Below are positions 16,688 through 24,878 of a stretch of 64,000 bases of DNA, piece after piece. Origin of the DNA: Actinomycetospora succinea. GTDB lineage: Bacteria > Actinomycetota > Actinomycetes > Mycobacteriales > Pseudonocardiaceae. The notes under the pieces were generated by a model. The model did not search any database. It was not told the DNA's origin and saw only the letters and a list, made by a program, of their open reading frames with translations. The position numbers and the translations under genes were made by a program. The stretch covers positions 124,001-188,000 of the forward strand of contig NZ_SNYO01000006.1 in assembly GCF_004363095.1 (NCBI RefSeq), read 5' to 3'. Numbering within the stretch: position 1 is the first letter of the stretch; each line of letters starts with the position of its first letter.

Positions 16688-18469
16688 ATGGCCGCTAGTT
16701 CCGGCGCCCCGTCGTCCGAGAAGGCCGCGACCTCGGAGGAGTCGTACGCGGAGACCACCCCGCTGCGGCACCCCGGGGCCACCGAGGACGTGCCGCCGAA
16801 GCCCAAGCCGGCCCGCGCCCGCAAGGGCAAGGCCGAGGGCCAGTGGGCGCTGGGCTACCGGGAGCCGCTCAACAAGAACGAGCAGTCGAAGAAGGACGAC
16901 AACCCGCTCAACGTGCGGGCGCGGATCGAGAACATCTACGCCCACCGCGGGTTCGACTCCATCGACCCGGCCGACCTGCGCGGACGTTTCCGCTGGATGG
17001 GGCTCTACACCCAGCGCGCCGAGGGCTTCCCGGGCACCGACACCGGCCACGTGGAGGAGGAGCTCCTCGACGCCCCGCACTTCATGATGCGGGTGCGCGT
17101 CGACGGCGGCGGCCTCACCACCGAGCAGCTGCGGGTCATCGGCGAGATCTCCCAGACCTTCGCCCGCGACACCGCCGACGTCACCGACCGCGAGAACATC
17201 CAGCTGCACTGGATCCGCGTCGAGGACGTCCCCGAGATCTGGCGCCGGCTCGAGGCCGTCAACCTCTCCACCACCGAGGCCTGCGGCGACTGCCCGCGCG
17301 TCGTCCTCGGCTCGCCGGTGGCGGGGATCAGCAAGGACGAGATCATCGACGGCACGCCGGCCATCGAGGAGATCGTCGAGCGGTTCATCGGCGACAAGTC
17401 GCTGTCGAACCTGCCGCGCAAGTACAAGACGGCGATCTCCGGGCAGCAGGACATCGCCCACGAGGTCAACGACATCAGCTTCGTCGGCGTCGTCCACCCC
17501 GAGCACGGCCCGGGCTTCGACCTCCACGTCGGCGGCGGGCTCTCGACGAACCCGAAGCTCGCGGTGCGCCTCGGCGCCTGGGTGCCGCTCGACGAGGTCC
17601 CCGACGTCTGGCACGGCGTCACGAAGGTCTTCCGCGACTACGGCTACCGCCGCCTGCGCACCCGCGCCCGCCTGAAGTTCCTCCTCGCCGACTGGGGCCC
17701 CGAGAGGTTCCGCCAGGTCCTCGAGGACGAGTACCTGGAGCGCAAGCTGATCGACGGGCCGGCGCCCGAGGAGATCGCCGGCACCATCGATCACGTCGGC
17801 ATCCACGAGCAGGTCGACGGCAACCACTACGTCGGCGTCGCCCCGCCCGCCGGGCGCACCAGCGGCTCGACGCTCGTCGGCGTGGCGAAGGCCGCCGAGG
17901 AGGCCGGCTCGGGCCGCGTCCGCCTCACGCCGTACCAGAAGATCGTGGTGCTGGACGTGCCGCCGGCGAACCTCGACGGGCTGACCACCGCGCTCGACCA
18001 CCTCGGCCTGCCCGCCCGGCCCACGCCGTGGCGCCGCGCGACGATGGCCTGCACGGGCCTCGAGTTCTGCAAGCTCGCCTTCGTCGACACGAAGAACCGC
18101 GCGGGCGAGCTCGTCGAGGAGCTCGACCGGCGCCTCGCCGACGTCCAGGACACCCTCGAGCACCCGGTGTCGATCCACCTCAACGGCTGCCCGAACTCCT
18201 GCGCGCGGGTCCAGGTCGCCGACATCGGCCTCAAGGGCCAGATCGTCAACGACGCCGAGGGCAACCCGGCTGCGGGCTTCCAGGTGCACCTCGGCGGCGG
18301 CCTCGGCCTCGACGCCGGCTTCGGGCGCAAGCTGCGCGGGCACAAGGTGCTCTCGGCCGACCTCGGCGACTACGTCGAGCGGCTCGTGCGCGCCTACGCC
18401 GAGAACAAGGAGACCGGCGAGCGGTTCGCCCAGTGGGTCGTCCGCGCGGAAGAAGCGCAGCTCTCATGA
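16688..18469 (+). CDS. sir: Ferredoxin-sulfite reductase (siroheme, 4Fe-4S)
   Basis: 593 residues. It reduces sulfite to sulfide with six electrons from ferredoxin, as NirA/SirA of mycobacteria does. The first 70 residues are a charged, disordered extension. Two ferrodoxin-like half-domains and two siroheme-binding domains follow. The cluster-siroheme ligands are visible as CTGLEFC near residue 455 and CPNSC near 502, in NGCPNSCARVQVADIGLKG. DRENIQLHWI and STTEACGDCPRVVLGSP are family marks. GGAGG lies upstream of the ATG. It overlaps the next small gene by ATGA, starting a tightly coupled sir-small gene-cysH-cysD-cysN operon. Confidence 0.95.
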   Translation: MAASSGAPSSEKAATSEESYAETTPLRHPGATEDVPPKPKPARARKGKAEGQWALGYREPLNKNEQSKKDDNPLNVRARIENIYAHRGFDSIDPADLRGRFRWMGLYTQRAEGFPGTDTGHVEEELLDAPHFMMRVRVDGGGLTTEQLRVIGEISQTFARDTADVTDRENIQLHWIRVEDVPEIWRRLEAVNLSTTEACGDCPRVVLGSPVAGISKDEIIDGTPAIEEIVERFIGDKSLSNLPRKYKTAISGQQDIAHEVNDISFVGVVHPEHGPGFDLHVGGGLSTNPKLAVRLGAWVPLDEVPDVWHGVTKVFRDYGYRRLRTRARLKFLLADWGPERFRQVLEDEYLERKLIDGPAPEEIAGTIDHVGIHEQVDGNHYVGVAPPAGRTSGSTLVGVAKAAEEAGSGRVRLTPYQKIVVLDVPPANLDGLTTALDHLGLPARPTPWRRATMACTGLEFCKLAFVDTKNRAGELVEELDRRLADVQDTLEHPVSIHLNGCPNSCARVQVADIGLKGQIVNDAEGNPAAGFQVHLGGGLGLDAGFGRKLRGHKVLSADLGDYVERLVRAYAENKETGERFAQWVVRAEEAQLS

Positions 18470-18612
18470 GGTTGGCGGTGCAGTACTGCCCGTACTGCGG
18501 CGAGCAGGACCTGCGGCCCCGCGAGGAGCCGCAGGGCGCGTGGGAGTGCGCCGACTGCCGCAGCACCTTCGTCATCACTCCGGCGGCGTCGCCGGTGAGG
18601 GGACCAGCATGA
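18466..18612 (+). CDS. Small CxxC zinc-ribbon protein
   Basis: 48 residues with CPYCGEQ and ECADCRS, two Cys pairs that would hold one zinc, in an otherwise plain sequence. It overlaps sir by ATGA and cysH by ATGA, so all three are translationally coupled and its amount is tied to theirs. Streptomyces has a small gene at the same place between its sulfite reductase and cysH genes. Its function is not established; a metal-site assembly or redox role in sulfite or APS reduction is a guess. Confidence 0.8.
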   Translation: MRLAVQYCPYCGEQDLRPREEPQGAWECADCRSTFVITPAASPVRGPA

Positions 18613-19340
18613 CCACCACGGAGACGGACGCGAGGGACGACCTGCGCACCGAGGCCCTCGCCGCCGGTGAGCGGTTCGCCGCGCGGGAGGGCGAGGTGGG
18701 CCACGAGGAGCTCACCCGCGAGATCCTCGCCTGGGCCGCCGAGACCTTCGGCGAGGACCTGATCGTGGCCTCGAACATGCAGGACGCGGTGCTGGTCGAG
18801 CTCGGCGCCGCGGCGCGCCCCGGCGTCGACGTGCTGTTCCTCGAGACCGGCTATCACTTCGCCGAGACCCTCGGGACCCGCGACGCGGTCGCGCAGGTCT
18901 ACGGCGTGCGGATCGTCCAGGCCGAGCCCGAGCTGACGGTGGCCGAGCAGGACGCGCAGTACGGCAAGGACCTCTTCGCGACCGACCCCGGCGCGTGCTG
19001 CGGCATGCGCAAGGTCGAGCCGCTGAAGAAGACGCTCGCGCGGTACGACGCCTGGGTCACCGGCGTGCGCCGCGTCGAGGCCCCGACCCGCGCGACGACG
19101 CCGCTGGTCACCTGGGACGAGCGCCACGGGCTGGTCAAGATCAACCCGATCGCGCACTGGAGCGACGAGCAGATGGACACCTACATCCGCGAGCACGCGG
19201 TGCTGGTCAACCCGCTGGTCGACGCCGGCTACCCGTCGATCGGCTGCGCGCCCTGCACCGCCAAGCCGGCCCCGGGCGCCGACCCGCGCAGCGGGCGCTG
19301 GGCGGGCTTCTCCAAGACCGAGTGCGGGCTGCACGGATGA
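18609..19340 (+). CDS. cysH: Adenylyl-sulfate (APS) reductase CysH
   Basis: 243 residues. It reduces activated sulfate to sulfite. The four Cys that bind the 4Fe-4S cluster are present (CCGMRKVEPL and GCAPCTAKP), and the C-terminal ECGLHG carries the catalytic Cys. These mark an APS reductase rather than a PAPS reductase, and no APS kinase gene is nearby. The PP-loop region reads IVASNMQDAVLVEL, diverged from the usual SGG. ATG overlaps the small gene before it, and its own stop overlaps the cysD ATG. Confidence 0.95.
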   Translation: MTTTETDARDDLRTEALAAGERFAAREGEVGHEELTREILAWAAETFGEDLIVASNMQDAVLVELGAAARPGVDVLFLETGYHFAETLGTRDAVAQVYGVRIVQAEPELTVAEQDAQYGKDLFATDPGACCGMRKVEPLKKTLARYDAWVTGVRRVEAPTRATTPLVTWDERHGLVKINPIAHWSDEQMDTYIREHAVLVNPLVDAGYPSIGCAPCTAKPAPGADPRSGRWAGFSKTECGLHG

Positions 19341-20254
19341 CCGCCGCCGCCGTGGAGACGCTCCACACCGACCAGCTCGACGCCCTCGAGTCCGAGGCCA
19401 TCCACATCATGCGCGAGGTCGCCGGCGAGTTCGACCGCCCGGTGATCCTCTTCTCCGGCGGCAAGGACTCCATGCTGCTGGTGCACCTCGCCGCCAAGGC
19501 GTTCTGGCCCGCGCCGATCCCGTTCCCGGTGCTGCACGTCGACACCGGGCACAACTTCGACGAGGTCCTGTCGTTCCGGGATCGGGTCGTCGAGCGCTAC
19601 GGCCTCGAGCTCGAGGTCGCGCGCGTGCAGGACTACATCGACGACGGGCGCCTGTCCGAGCGCGCCGACGGCACCCGCAACCCGCTGCAGACCACGCCGC
19701 TGCTCGACGCGATCGCCGAGCACCGCCACGACGCCGTGTTCGGCGGCGGGCGCCGCGACGAGGAGCGCGCCCGGGCCAAGGAGCGGGTGTTCAGCCTGCG
19801 CACGGCCTTCGGGCAGTGGGAGCCGTCGCGCCAGCGCCCCGAGCTGTGGAACCTCTACAACGGGCGGCACAAGCCGGGCGAGCACGTGCGCGTGTTCCCG
19901 CTGTCGAACTTCACCGAGCTCGACGTGTGGCGCTACATCGCCCGCGAGGGCGTCGAGCTGCCGTCGATCTACTACGCGCACACCCGCGACGTGTTCTCCC
20001 GCGACGGCATGTGGCTGACCAGCGGCCCGTGGGGCGGGGCGCGCGACGGCGAGGAGGTCGTCACGAAGACGGTGCGCTACCGCACCGTCGGCGACGGCTC
20101 CTGCACCGGCGCGGTCGAGTCCACCGCGACCAGCCTCGACGAGGTCCTCGCCGAAGTGCGCGAGAGCCGGCTGACCGAACGTGGCGCGACGCGGGCCGAC
20201 GACCGTCTCTCGGAGGCCGCCATGGAGGACCGGAAGCGAGAGGGCTACTTCTGA
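19337..20254 (+). CDS. cysD: Sulfate adenylyltransferase subunit 2 (CysD)
   Basis: 305 residues. The ATP-sulfurylase catalytic subunit, with the PP-loop SGGKDSMLLVHLA near residue 38, FPVLHVDTGHNF, GGGRRDEERARAKER and the C-terminal SEAAMEDRKREGYF that is nearly invariant in CysD. It makes APS from sulfate and ATP together with CysN. Overlap with cysH is ATGA; cysN starts one base after its stop. Confidence 0.97.
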   Translation: MTAAAVETLHTDQLDALESEAIHIMREVAGEFDRPVILFSGGKDSMLLVHLAAKAFWPAPIPFPVLHVDTGHNFDEVLSFRDRVVERYGLELEVARVQDYIDDGRLSERADGTRNPLQTTPLLDAIAEHRHDAVFGGGRRDEERARAKERVFSLRTAFGQWEPSRQRPELWNLYNGRHKPGEHVRVFPLSNFTELDVWRYIAREGVELPSIYYAHTRDVFSRDGMWLTSGPWGGARDGEEVVTKTVRYRTVGDGSCTGAVESTATSLDEVLAEVRESRLTERGATRADDRLSEAAMEDRKREGYF

Positions 20255-20255
20255 G

Positions 20256-21530
20256 ATGACCGACCTGCTGCGCCTCGCCACCGCCGGATCCGTCGACGAC
20301 GGCAAGTCGACGCTGGTCGGACGGCTGCTCTACGACACCAAGTCGGTGCTCGCCGACCAGATGGAGGCCGTGGAGCGCGCCACGCAGGGCGGCGGCGACC
20401 CGGACCTCTCGCTGCTCGTCGACGGCCTGCGCTCGGAGCGCGAGCAGGGCATCACGATCGACGTGGCCTATCGCTACTTCGCGACACCGCAGCGGTCGTT
20501 CGTCCTCGCCGACACCCCCGGCCACGTCCAGTACACCCGCAACACGGTGACGGGCGCATCCACCGCGCAGCTGGCCGTGCTGCTGGTGGACGCCCGCGCC
20601 GGCGTCGTCGAGCAGACCCGCCGCCACGTCGCGGTGATGGGCCTGCTGCGCGTGCCGCGGCTCGTCCTCGCGGTGAACAAGATGGACCTCGTCGACCACG
20701 ACGAGAACACCTTCTGGCGGATCGCCAAGGAGTTCACGGGGCTCACCGACGCCCTCGGCTACGCCGAGTCCGACGTCGTCGCGATCCCGCTGTCGGCGAA
20801 GAAGGGCGACAACGTCGTCCTGGCCTCGGAGAACACGCCCTGGTACGAGGGCCCGACGCTGCTCGAGCACCTCGAGTCGGTGCCGGTCGAGGGCGCCGAC
20901 CACACCGCGCCGTTCCGGTTCCCCGTGCAGTACGTGGTGCGCCCGCGCACCGAGTCGCACCCCGACTACCGCGGCTACGCCGGGCTCGTCGCGGCCGGCA
21001 CGGTGCGCGTCGGCGACGAGGTGGAGGTCCTGCCCGACGGGCAGCGCACCCGCGTCGAGGGCATCGACACCTTCGACGGCGAGCTCGACGCCGCCCACGA
21101 CGGCCAGAGCGTCGTCCTGCGCCTCACCGACGACCTCGGCATCGCCCGCGGCGCCGTGCTCGCCGCGCCGGGCGCGCCCGAGCCGGTCACCGAGTTCGAC
21201 GCGACGCTCGCCTGGCTGCACGAGAAGCCCCTGCGCCCCGGCGCGCGGCTGCTGCTCAAGCACGGCACCCGCACGGTGCAGGTCATCGTCGGCGCCGTGA
21301 CCCACCGGCTCGACACCGAAGACCTCTCTGTCGTCGAGGACCCGGGCGAGCTCGGCATCAACGACATGGGCCAGGCGTCGCTGACGGTCTCCGAGCCGCT
21401 GCCGCTCGACCAGTACGACGAGATCGCGGCCACCGGGTCGTTCCTGCTCGTCGATCCGCAGGCCGGCGACACGCTCGCCGCGGGCCTCGTCGGGCGGCCG
21501 CTCGTCGCCCGCCCGCTGGAGATGCGCTGA
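20256..21530 (+). CDS. cysN: Sulfate adenylyltransferase subunit 1 (CysN)
   Basis: A 424-residue EF-Tu-like GTPase that drives ATP sulfurylase. G1 is GSVDDGKSTLVGRLLYD, G3 DTPGHVQYTRN and G4 NKMDLVD, with the GITIDVAYRYF switch. Unlike mycobacterial CysNC it has no APS-kinase domain fused at the end; it stops at LVARPLEMR. This agrees with a direct APS-to-sulfite route through CysH. It is the last gene of the sir-cysHDN operon and is followed at once by a strong palindrome. Confidence 0.97.
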   Translation: MTDLLRLATAGSVDDGKSTLVGRLLYDTKSVLADQMEAVERATQGGGDPDLSLLVDGLRSEREQGITIDVAYRYFATPQRSFVLADTPGHVQYTRNTVTGASTAQLAVLLVDARAGVVEQTRRHVAVMGLLRVPRLVLAVNKMDLVDHDENTFWRIAKEFTGLTDALGYAESDVVAIPLSAKKGDNVVLASENTPWYEGPTLLEHLESVPVEGADHTAPFRFPVQYVVRPRTESHPDYRGYAGLVAAGTVRVGDEVEVLPDGQRTRVEGIDTFDGELDAAHDGQSVVLRLTDDLGIARGAVLAAPGAPEPVTEFDATLAWLHEKPLRPGARLLLKHGTRTVQVIVGAVTHRLDTEDLSVVEDPGELGINDMGQASLTVSEPLPLDQYDEIAATGSFLLVDPQAGDTLAAGLVGRPLVARPLEMR

Positions 21531-21537
21531 CGCGCAG

Positions 21538-21577
21538 GTGAGTGGTTCGGGTCGCCAGGGCGACCCGAACCACTCAC
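21538..21577. terminator. GTGAG-type palindrome, bidirectional terminator
   Basis: Eighteen-base perfect arms beginning GTGAGTGGTTCGGGTCGC at 21538 and mirrored to 21577, with a 4-base loop CAGG. It separates cysN (plus) from the converging carbonic anhydrase gene (minus). It has no T tract, which is usual in high-GC actinobacteria. It belongs to a family of similar palindromes in this window. Confidence 0.75.
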
Positions 21578-21586
21578 GTGTCGGCG

Positions 21587-22075
21587 TCAGCTCACCTCGT
21601 TCAGCTTCCCGGTCGCGACGTCGAGCACGAACCCGCGCACCGAGCCCTTGTTCTTGACGAACGAGCTGTCGGTGATGCGCTTGATCGAGTCGCGGACGTC
21701 CGCCTCGAGGTCGGGGAACGCGTTGGCCGACCACGACGGGCGCTCGCCGGCCTCCTTCTCGAGGATCTCGGCGAACTGCTCGTCGGTGAAGGTCACCATG
21801 CCGCAGTCCGTGTGGTGGATCAGCACGATCTCCTCGGTGCCGAGGAGGTGCTGGCTGATCGCGAGCGAGCGGATCGTGTCGTCGGTGACGACGCCGCCGG
21901 CGTTGCGGATGACGTGCGAGTCGCCCTCGTGCAGGCCGAGCGCGCCGTAGGGGTTGACGCGGGCGTCCATGCAGGCCACGACGGCGGTCCTGCGCGCCGG
22001 CGGCAGGGGCAGCTCGCCCGGGAAGGAGGCGACGTAGGCCTCGTTGTTCTTCAGGTACTCGTCGGTGACGGACAC
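21587..22075 (-). CDS. Beta-carbonic anhydrase
   Basis: 162 residues with the zinc ligands of class beta enzymes: Cys in ACMDARVNPYGALG, then HHTDCGM (His and Cys), plus the Asp-Arg pair in CMDARV. It interconverts CO2 and bicarbonate. It is short, of the kind common in mycobacteria and Streptomyces. It converges on cysN across a palindrome, so it is not part of the sulfur operon. A 217-base gap lies upstream with one possible small frame. Confidence 0.92.
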   Translation of the reverse strand: MSVTDEYLKNNEAYVASFPGELPLPPARRTAVVACMDARVNPYGALGLHEGDSHVIRNAGGVVTDDTIRSLAISQHLLGTEEIVLIHHTDCGMVTFTDEQFAEILEKEAGERPSWSANAFPDLEADVRDSIKRITDSSFVKNKGSVRGFVLDVATGKLNEVS

Positions 22076-22164
22076 GGGAGAGCCTCCGCGGGATCGATCC
22101 GGATGGTGGGCACGACGATCCGGCCGCGCGAGCGGATCTCAGGACACGTCTCGACCCCGGGCGC

Positions 22165-22245
22165 TCACGCGGCCCGGCGACACCACTGGTCGAACTCCTG
22201 CACGCGCCGGCTCGGCCAGAACGGCTCGAGGGCGCGGCGACTCAT
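22165..22245 (-). CDS. Possible 26-residue small protein or leader
   Basis: A short frame, ATG at 22245 to TGA at 22165, beginning MSRRALEPFWPSRRVQEFD and ending QWCRRAA. Codon third positions are mostly G or C, and GGTGAG lies about 9 bases upstream of the ATG. It stands in the 217-base gap upstream of the carbonic anhydrase gene. It lacks the RRxHVDL motif of the sulfur leaders. It may be real, but the evidence is thin. Confidence 0.3.
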   Translation of the reverse strand: MSRRALEPFWPSRRVQEFDQWCRRAA

Positions 22246-22292
22246 GCGCACATCTCACCGCAGGCATCCGTTCGGCCGCAACGAGGGCCCGT

Positions 22293-23081
22293 CTACGAGA
22301 CGGCGGCGAGCTCGTTCTCCCGGCGGGTGAGGACGCGCGGCCCGTCCTCGGTGACGGCGACGGTGTGCTCGCTGTGGGTGGTCCGCGAGCCGTCGGCGGA
22401 GCGGATGGTCCAGCCGTCGGGGTCGAAGACGATCTTCCCGGTGGTGCGCGCGAACCAGGGCTCGAGGGCGAGGGTGAGGCCGGGCTTCAGGCGCATCCCG
22501 CGGCCGGGGCGCCCGTCGTTGGGCACGTGCAGGTCCTCGTGCATCGTGCGGCCGATCCCGTGCCCGCCGAACTCGAGGTTCACCGGGTAGCCGTGCCGGG
22601 CGGCGACCGCCCCGATCGCGGCCGAGATGTCGCCGAGCTTCCCGCCCGGCTGAGCAGCGGCGATGGCGGCCTCGAGGGCCTCCTCGCTCGCCGCGACGAG
22701 CCGCCGGTCGTCCTCGCGGGGCGTGCCGACGATGACGGTGCGCGCGGAGTCCGCCGCCCACCCGTCGACCATGACGGCGAGGTCCATCTTCAGGACGTCG
22801 CCGTCGCGCAGGACGTAGTCGTGCGGCAGGCCGTGCAGGACCGCGTCGTTCACCGACAGGCACACGACGTTGCGGAACGGGCCGCGCCCGAAGGACGGCG
22901 CGTAGTCCCAGTAGCAGGACTCGGCCCCGTGCTCGCGGATGAGGTCGCGGGCGTGCTGCTCGAGGTCGAGCAGGTTGACCCCGACCGCCGCGCGCTCCCC
23001 CAGCTCCGTCAGCACGTGCGCGACGAAGCGGCCGGCCTCGTGCATCCGCTCGATCTCGGCGGGGGTCTTCAGCTCGATCAT
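22293..23081 (-). CDS. map: Type I methionine aminopeptidase
   Basis: 262 residues. It removes the initiator Met from new proteins. Metal ligands can be placed in VMVDGWAADSARTV (Asp...Asp), GHGIGRTMHE (His), EPWF (Glu) and HSEHTVAVTEDG (Glu), and the substrate-pocket His in VLHGLPHDY. ATG at 23081 is preceded by GGAGAGA. Actinobacteria commonly have an additional copy near ribosomal genes; this one is paired head-to-head with an XRE regulator 50 bases away. Confidence 0.93.
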   Translation of the reverse strand: MIELKTPAEIERMHEAGRFVAHVLTELGERAAVGVNLLDLEQHARDLIREHGAESCYWDYAPSFGRGPFRNVVCLSVNDAVLHGLPHDYVLRDGDVLKMDLAVMVDGWAADSARTVIVGTPREDDRRLVAASEEALEAAIAAAQPGGKLGDISAAIGAVAARHGYPVNLEFGGHGIGRTMHEDLHVPNDGRPGRGMRLKPGLTLALEPWFARTTGKIVFDPDGWTIRSADGSRTTHSEHTVAVTEDGPRVLTRRENELAAVS

Positions 23082-23099
23082 CGACAGCACTCTCTCCGC

Positions 23100-23113
23100 G
23101 GGATAACTATCCC
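23100..23113. promoter_or_regulatory. Palindrome GGGAT-AACT-ATCCC between map and XRE gene
   Basis: Five-base perfect arms around a 4-base spacer in the 50-base divergent gap, an unusually AT-rich spot. It lies between the likely promoters of map and of the XRE gene, whose own -10-like TAGTAT follows at 23119. It is a natural candidate operator for the XRE protein, which would then regulate itself and map. Confidence 0.5.
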
Positions 23114-23131
23114 GGTATTAGTATCACGGTC

Positions 23132-23398
23132 ATGGTGCGCGTGCCGCTGACGGCCGAGGAACACGAGCGGGGGCAGCGCCTCGGCGAGGTGCTGCGTGCG
23201 GCGCGGGGCCCGCGGAGCATGACGTCGGTGGCGGCGGCGGTCGGGATGTCGCCCGAGACGCTGCGCAAGATCGAGACGGGGCGCGTCCCGACGCCGGCGT
23301 TCTTCACCGTGGTCGCCCTGTGCGCCGAGCTCGGGCTCCCGCTCGACGACCTCGCCGGGCACTGCACCGCCGCCCCGGAGCCCTCGCGCAGCGCCTGA
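23132..23398 (+). CDS. XRE-family helix-turn-helix regulator
   Basis: 88 residues. The helix-turn-helix spans LGEVLRAARGPRSMTSVAAAVGMSPETLRKIETGRVPTPAFFTVVALCAELG, a clear Cro/C1 type. There is almost nothing besides the DNA-binding domain. TAGTAT stands exactly 7 bases before the ATG with no ribosome-binding site, so the mRNA is probably leaderless. It is divergent from map and 47 bases upstream of leader c, but the spacing and the leader's own start suggest a separate unit. Confidence 0.88.
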   Translation: MVRVPLTAEEHERGQRLGEVLRAARGPRSMTSVAAAVGMSPETLRKIETGRVPTPAFFTVVALCAELGLPLDDLAGHCTAAPEPSRSA

Positions 23399-23445
23399 CG
23401 GCGGGGACGACCGTCACCTTGCGTTGACCCGCCCGGGTGACCCTG

Positions 23446-23526
23446 GTGGACTCCGTGCCCGTGTTCCTGACCCGCCGCCGGCACGTCGACCTCGGTCGCG
23501 TCGGCGCCCAGGGCTGTCGTCGCTGA
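23446..23526 (+). CDS. Leader peptide c (RRRHVDLGR...GCRR)
   Basis: About 26 residues ending FLTRRRHVDLGRVGAQGCRR. In-frame GTG codons at 23446, 23455 and 23461 could each start it; 23446 has GGTGA 5 bases upstream. One Cys codon lies three codons from the stop. It ends 37 bases before the MFS gene of the MFS-DszA-like-DszC-like operon. Confidence 0.76.
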   Translation: MDSVPVFLTRRRHVDLGRVGAQGCRR

Positions 23527-23563
23527 CCTCGTCAGCGTCCAGCCCTCTCCCCCGGGAACCCTC

Positions 23564-24865
23564 ATGAGCACCAGCACGCCCACCACCGCCGCGCCCGTCC
23601 GCACCCCGCGCCGGGTCGCGCTCGCCAGCGCCATCGGCACCACGATCGAGTGGTACGACTTCTACCTCTACGCCACCGCCACCGCGCTGGTGTTCAACCA
23701 GCTGTTCTTCCCGTCGATCAGTCCGACGGCCGGCACGCTCGCGGCCTTCGCGACCTACGCCGCGGGCTTCGGGGCGCGCCCGATCGGCGCGGTGATCGCC
23801 GGGCACCTCGGTGACCGGCTCGGACGCCGCACGGTGCTCGTCGGCGCGCTCGTGCTCATGGGGAGCGCGACGACGCTGATCGGCCTGCTGCCGTCGTTCG
23901 CGACGATCGGGGTCGCCGCGCCGATCCTGCTCGTGGTCCTGCGGATCCTCCAGGGCCTCGCCGTCGGCGGCGAGTGGGCCGGCGCCGCGATCCTCGCCGT
24001 CGAGCACGCCCCGCCGCGCCGCCGCGGGTTCTTCGGCAGCTTCACCCAGCTCGGCTCGCCCGCCGGGATGCTGCTCGCCACCGGGTTGTTCTTCCTCGTG
24101 CGCACCGCGGTCGGCGACGCGGCGTTCGTCGACTTCTGGTGGCGCCTGCCCTTCCTGGCCAGCGCGGTGCTCGTGATCGTCGGGCTGGTCATCCGGCTGC
24201 GCATCTCGGACGCCCCGGAGTTCACCGCGCTGCGCGAGCAGGGCAAGGTCTCGCGGCTGCCCGTCGTCGAGGTGTTCCGCGCGGCGCCGCGCGAGGTGAT
24301 CCTGACGAGCGGCCTGCGCCTGTCGCAGATCGCGCTGTTCGTGCTGATCACCACGTACGGCCTGACCTACATCGCGAGCGAGATCGGCCGCGGCTCGAGC
24401 GCCGGCCTGATCGCCGTGGTGATCTCGTCGGCGCTGGGGCTCGCGACGACCCCGCTGTGGGCGATCCTGTCCGACCGCATCGGGCGCCGGAAGCCGTACC
24501 TGTTCGGCGCGGTCGGCGGCACGGTGACGCTGCTGCTGTTCTTCCTCGCCGTCGGCACCGGGTCGACGCTGTTTGTCGTGCTCGCGGTCGTGCTCGCCGT
24601 CAACGTCACCCACGACGCCATGTACGGGCCGCAGGCCGCGTGGTTCGCCGAGCTGTTCGACGTCCGGCTGCGCTACAGCGGGGCGTCGCTGGGCTACGGG
24701 ATCGGCTCGGTGATCGCCGGCGGCTTCGCGCCGCTGGTGGCCGCGGCCGTCGTCGGCGCGACCGGGTCGTTCTGGCCCGTCGTCCTGATCTTCGCCGGTG
24801 TGTCCGTGCTGACGATCCTCTCGGCCGTCTTCGCGCGCGAGACGGCGTTCGACGACGCGGTCTGA
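23564..24865 (+). CDS. MFS transporter (MHS family), probable organosulfur uptake
   Basis: 433 residues, 12 predicted membrane segments, paralogue of the transporter at 13969 (SAIGTTIEWYDFYLY, GARPIGAVIAGHLGDRLGRRTVL, RILQGLAVGGEWAGAAILAVEHAP). It follows leader c and precedes two flavin-dependent monooxygenase genes, so it probably brings in their substrate, perhaps a sulfone, sulfonate or thioether. It ends 13 bases before the next gene. Confidence 0.88.
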   Translation: MSTSTPTTAAPVRTPRRVALASAIGTTIEWYDFYLYATATALVFNQLFFPSISPTAGTLAAFATYAAGFGARPIGAVIAGHLGDRLGRRTVLVGALVLMGSATTLIGLLPSFATIGVAAPILLVVLRILQGLAVGGEWAGAAILAVEHAPPRRRGFFGSFTQLGSPAGMLLATGLFFLVRTAVGDAAFVDFWWRLPFLASAVLVIVGLVIRLRISDAPEFTALREQGKVSRLPVVEVFRAAPREVILTSGLRLSQIALFVLITTYGLTYIASEIGRGSSAGLIAVVISSALGLATTPLWAILSDRIGRRKPYLFGAVGGTVTLLLFFLAVGTGSTLFVVLAVVLAVNVTHDAMYGPQAAWFAELFDVRLRYSGASLGYGIGSVIAGGFAPLVAAAVVGATGSFWPVVLIFAGVSVLTILSAVFARETAFDDAV

Positions 24866-24878
24866 GAGAAAGGACGCC

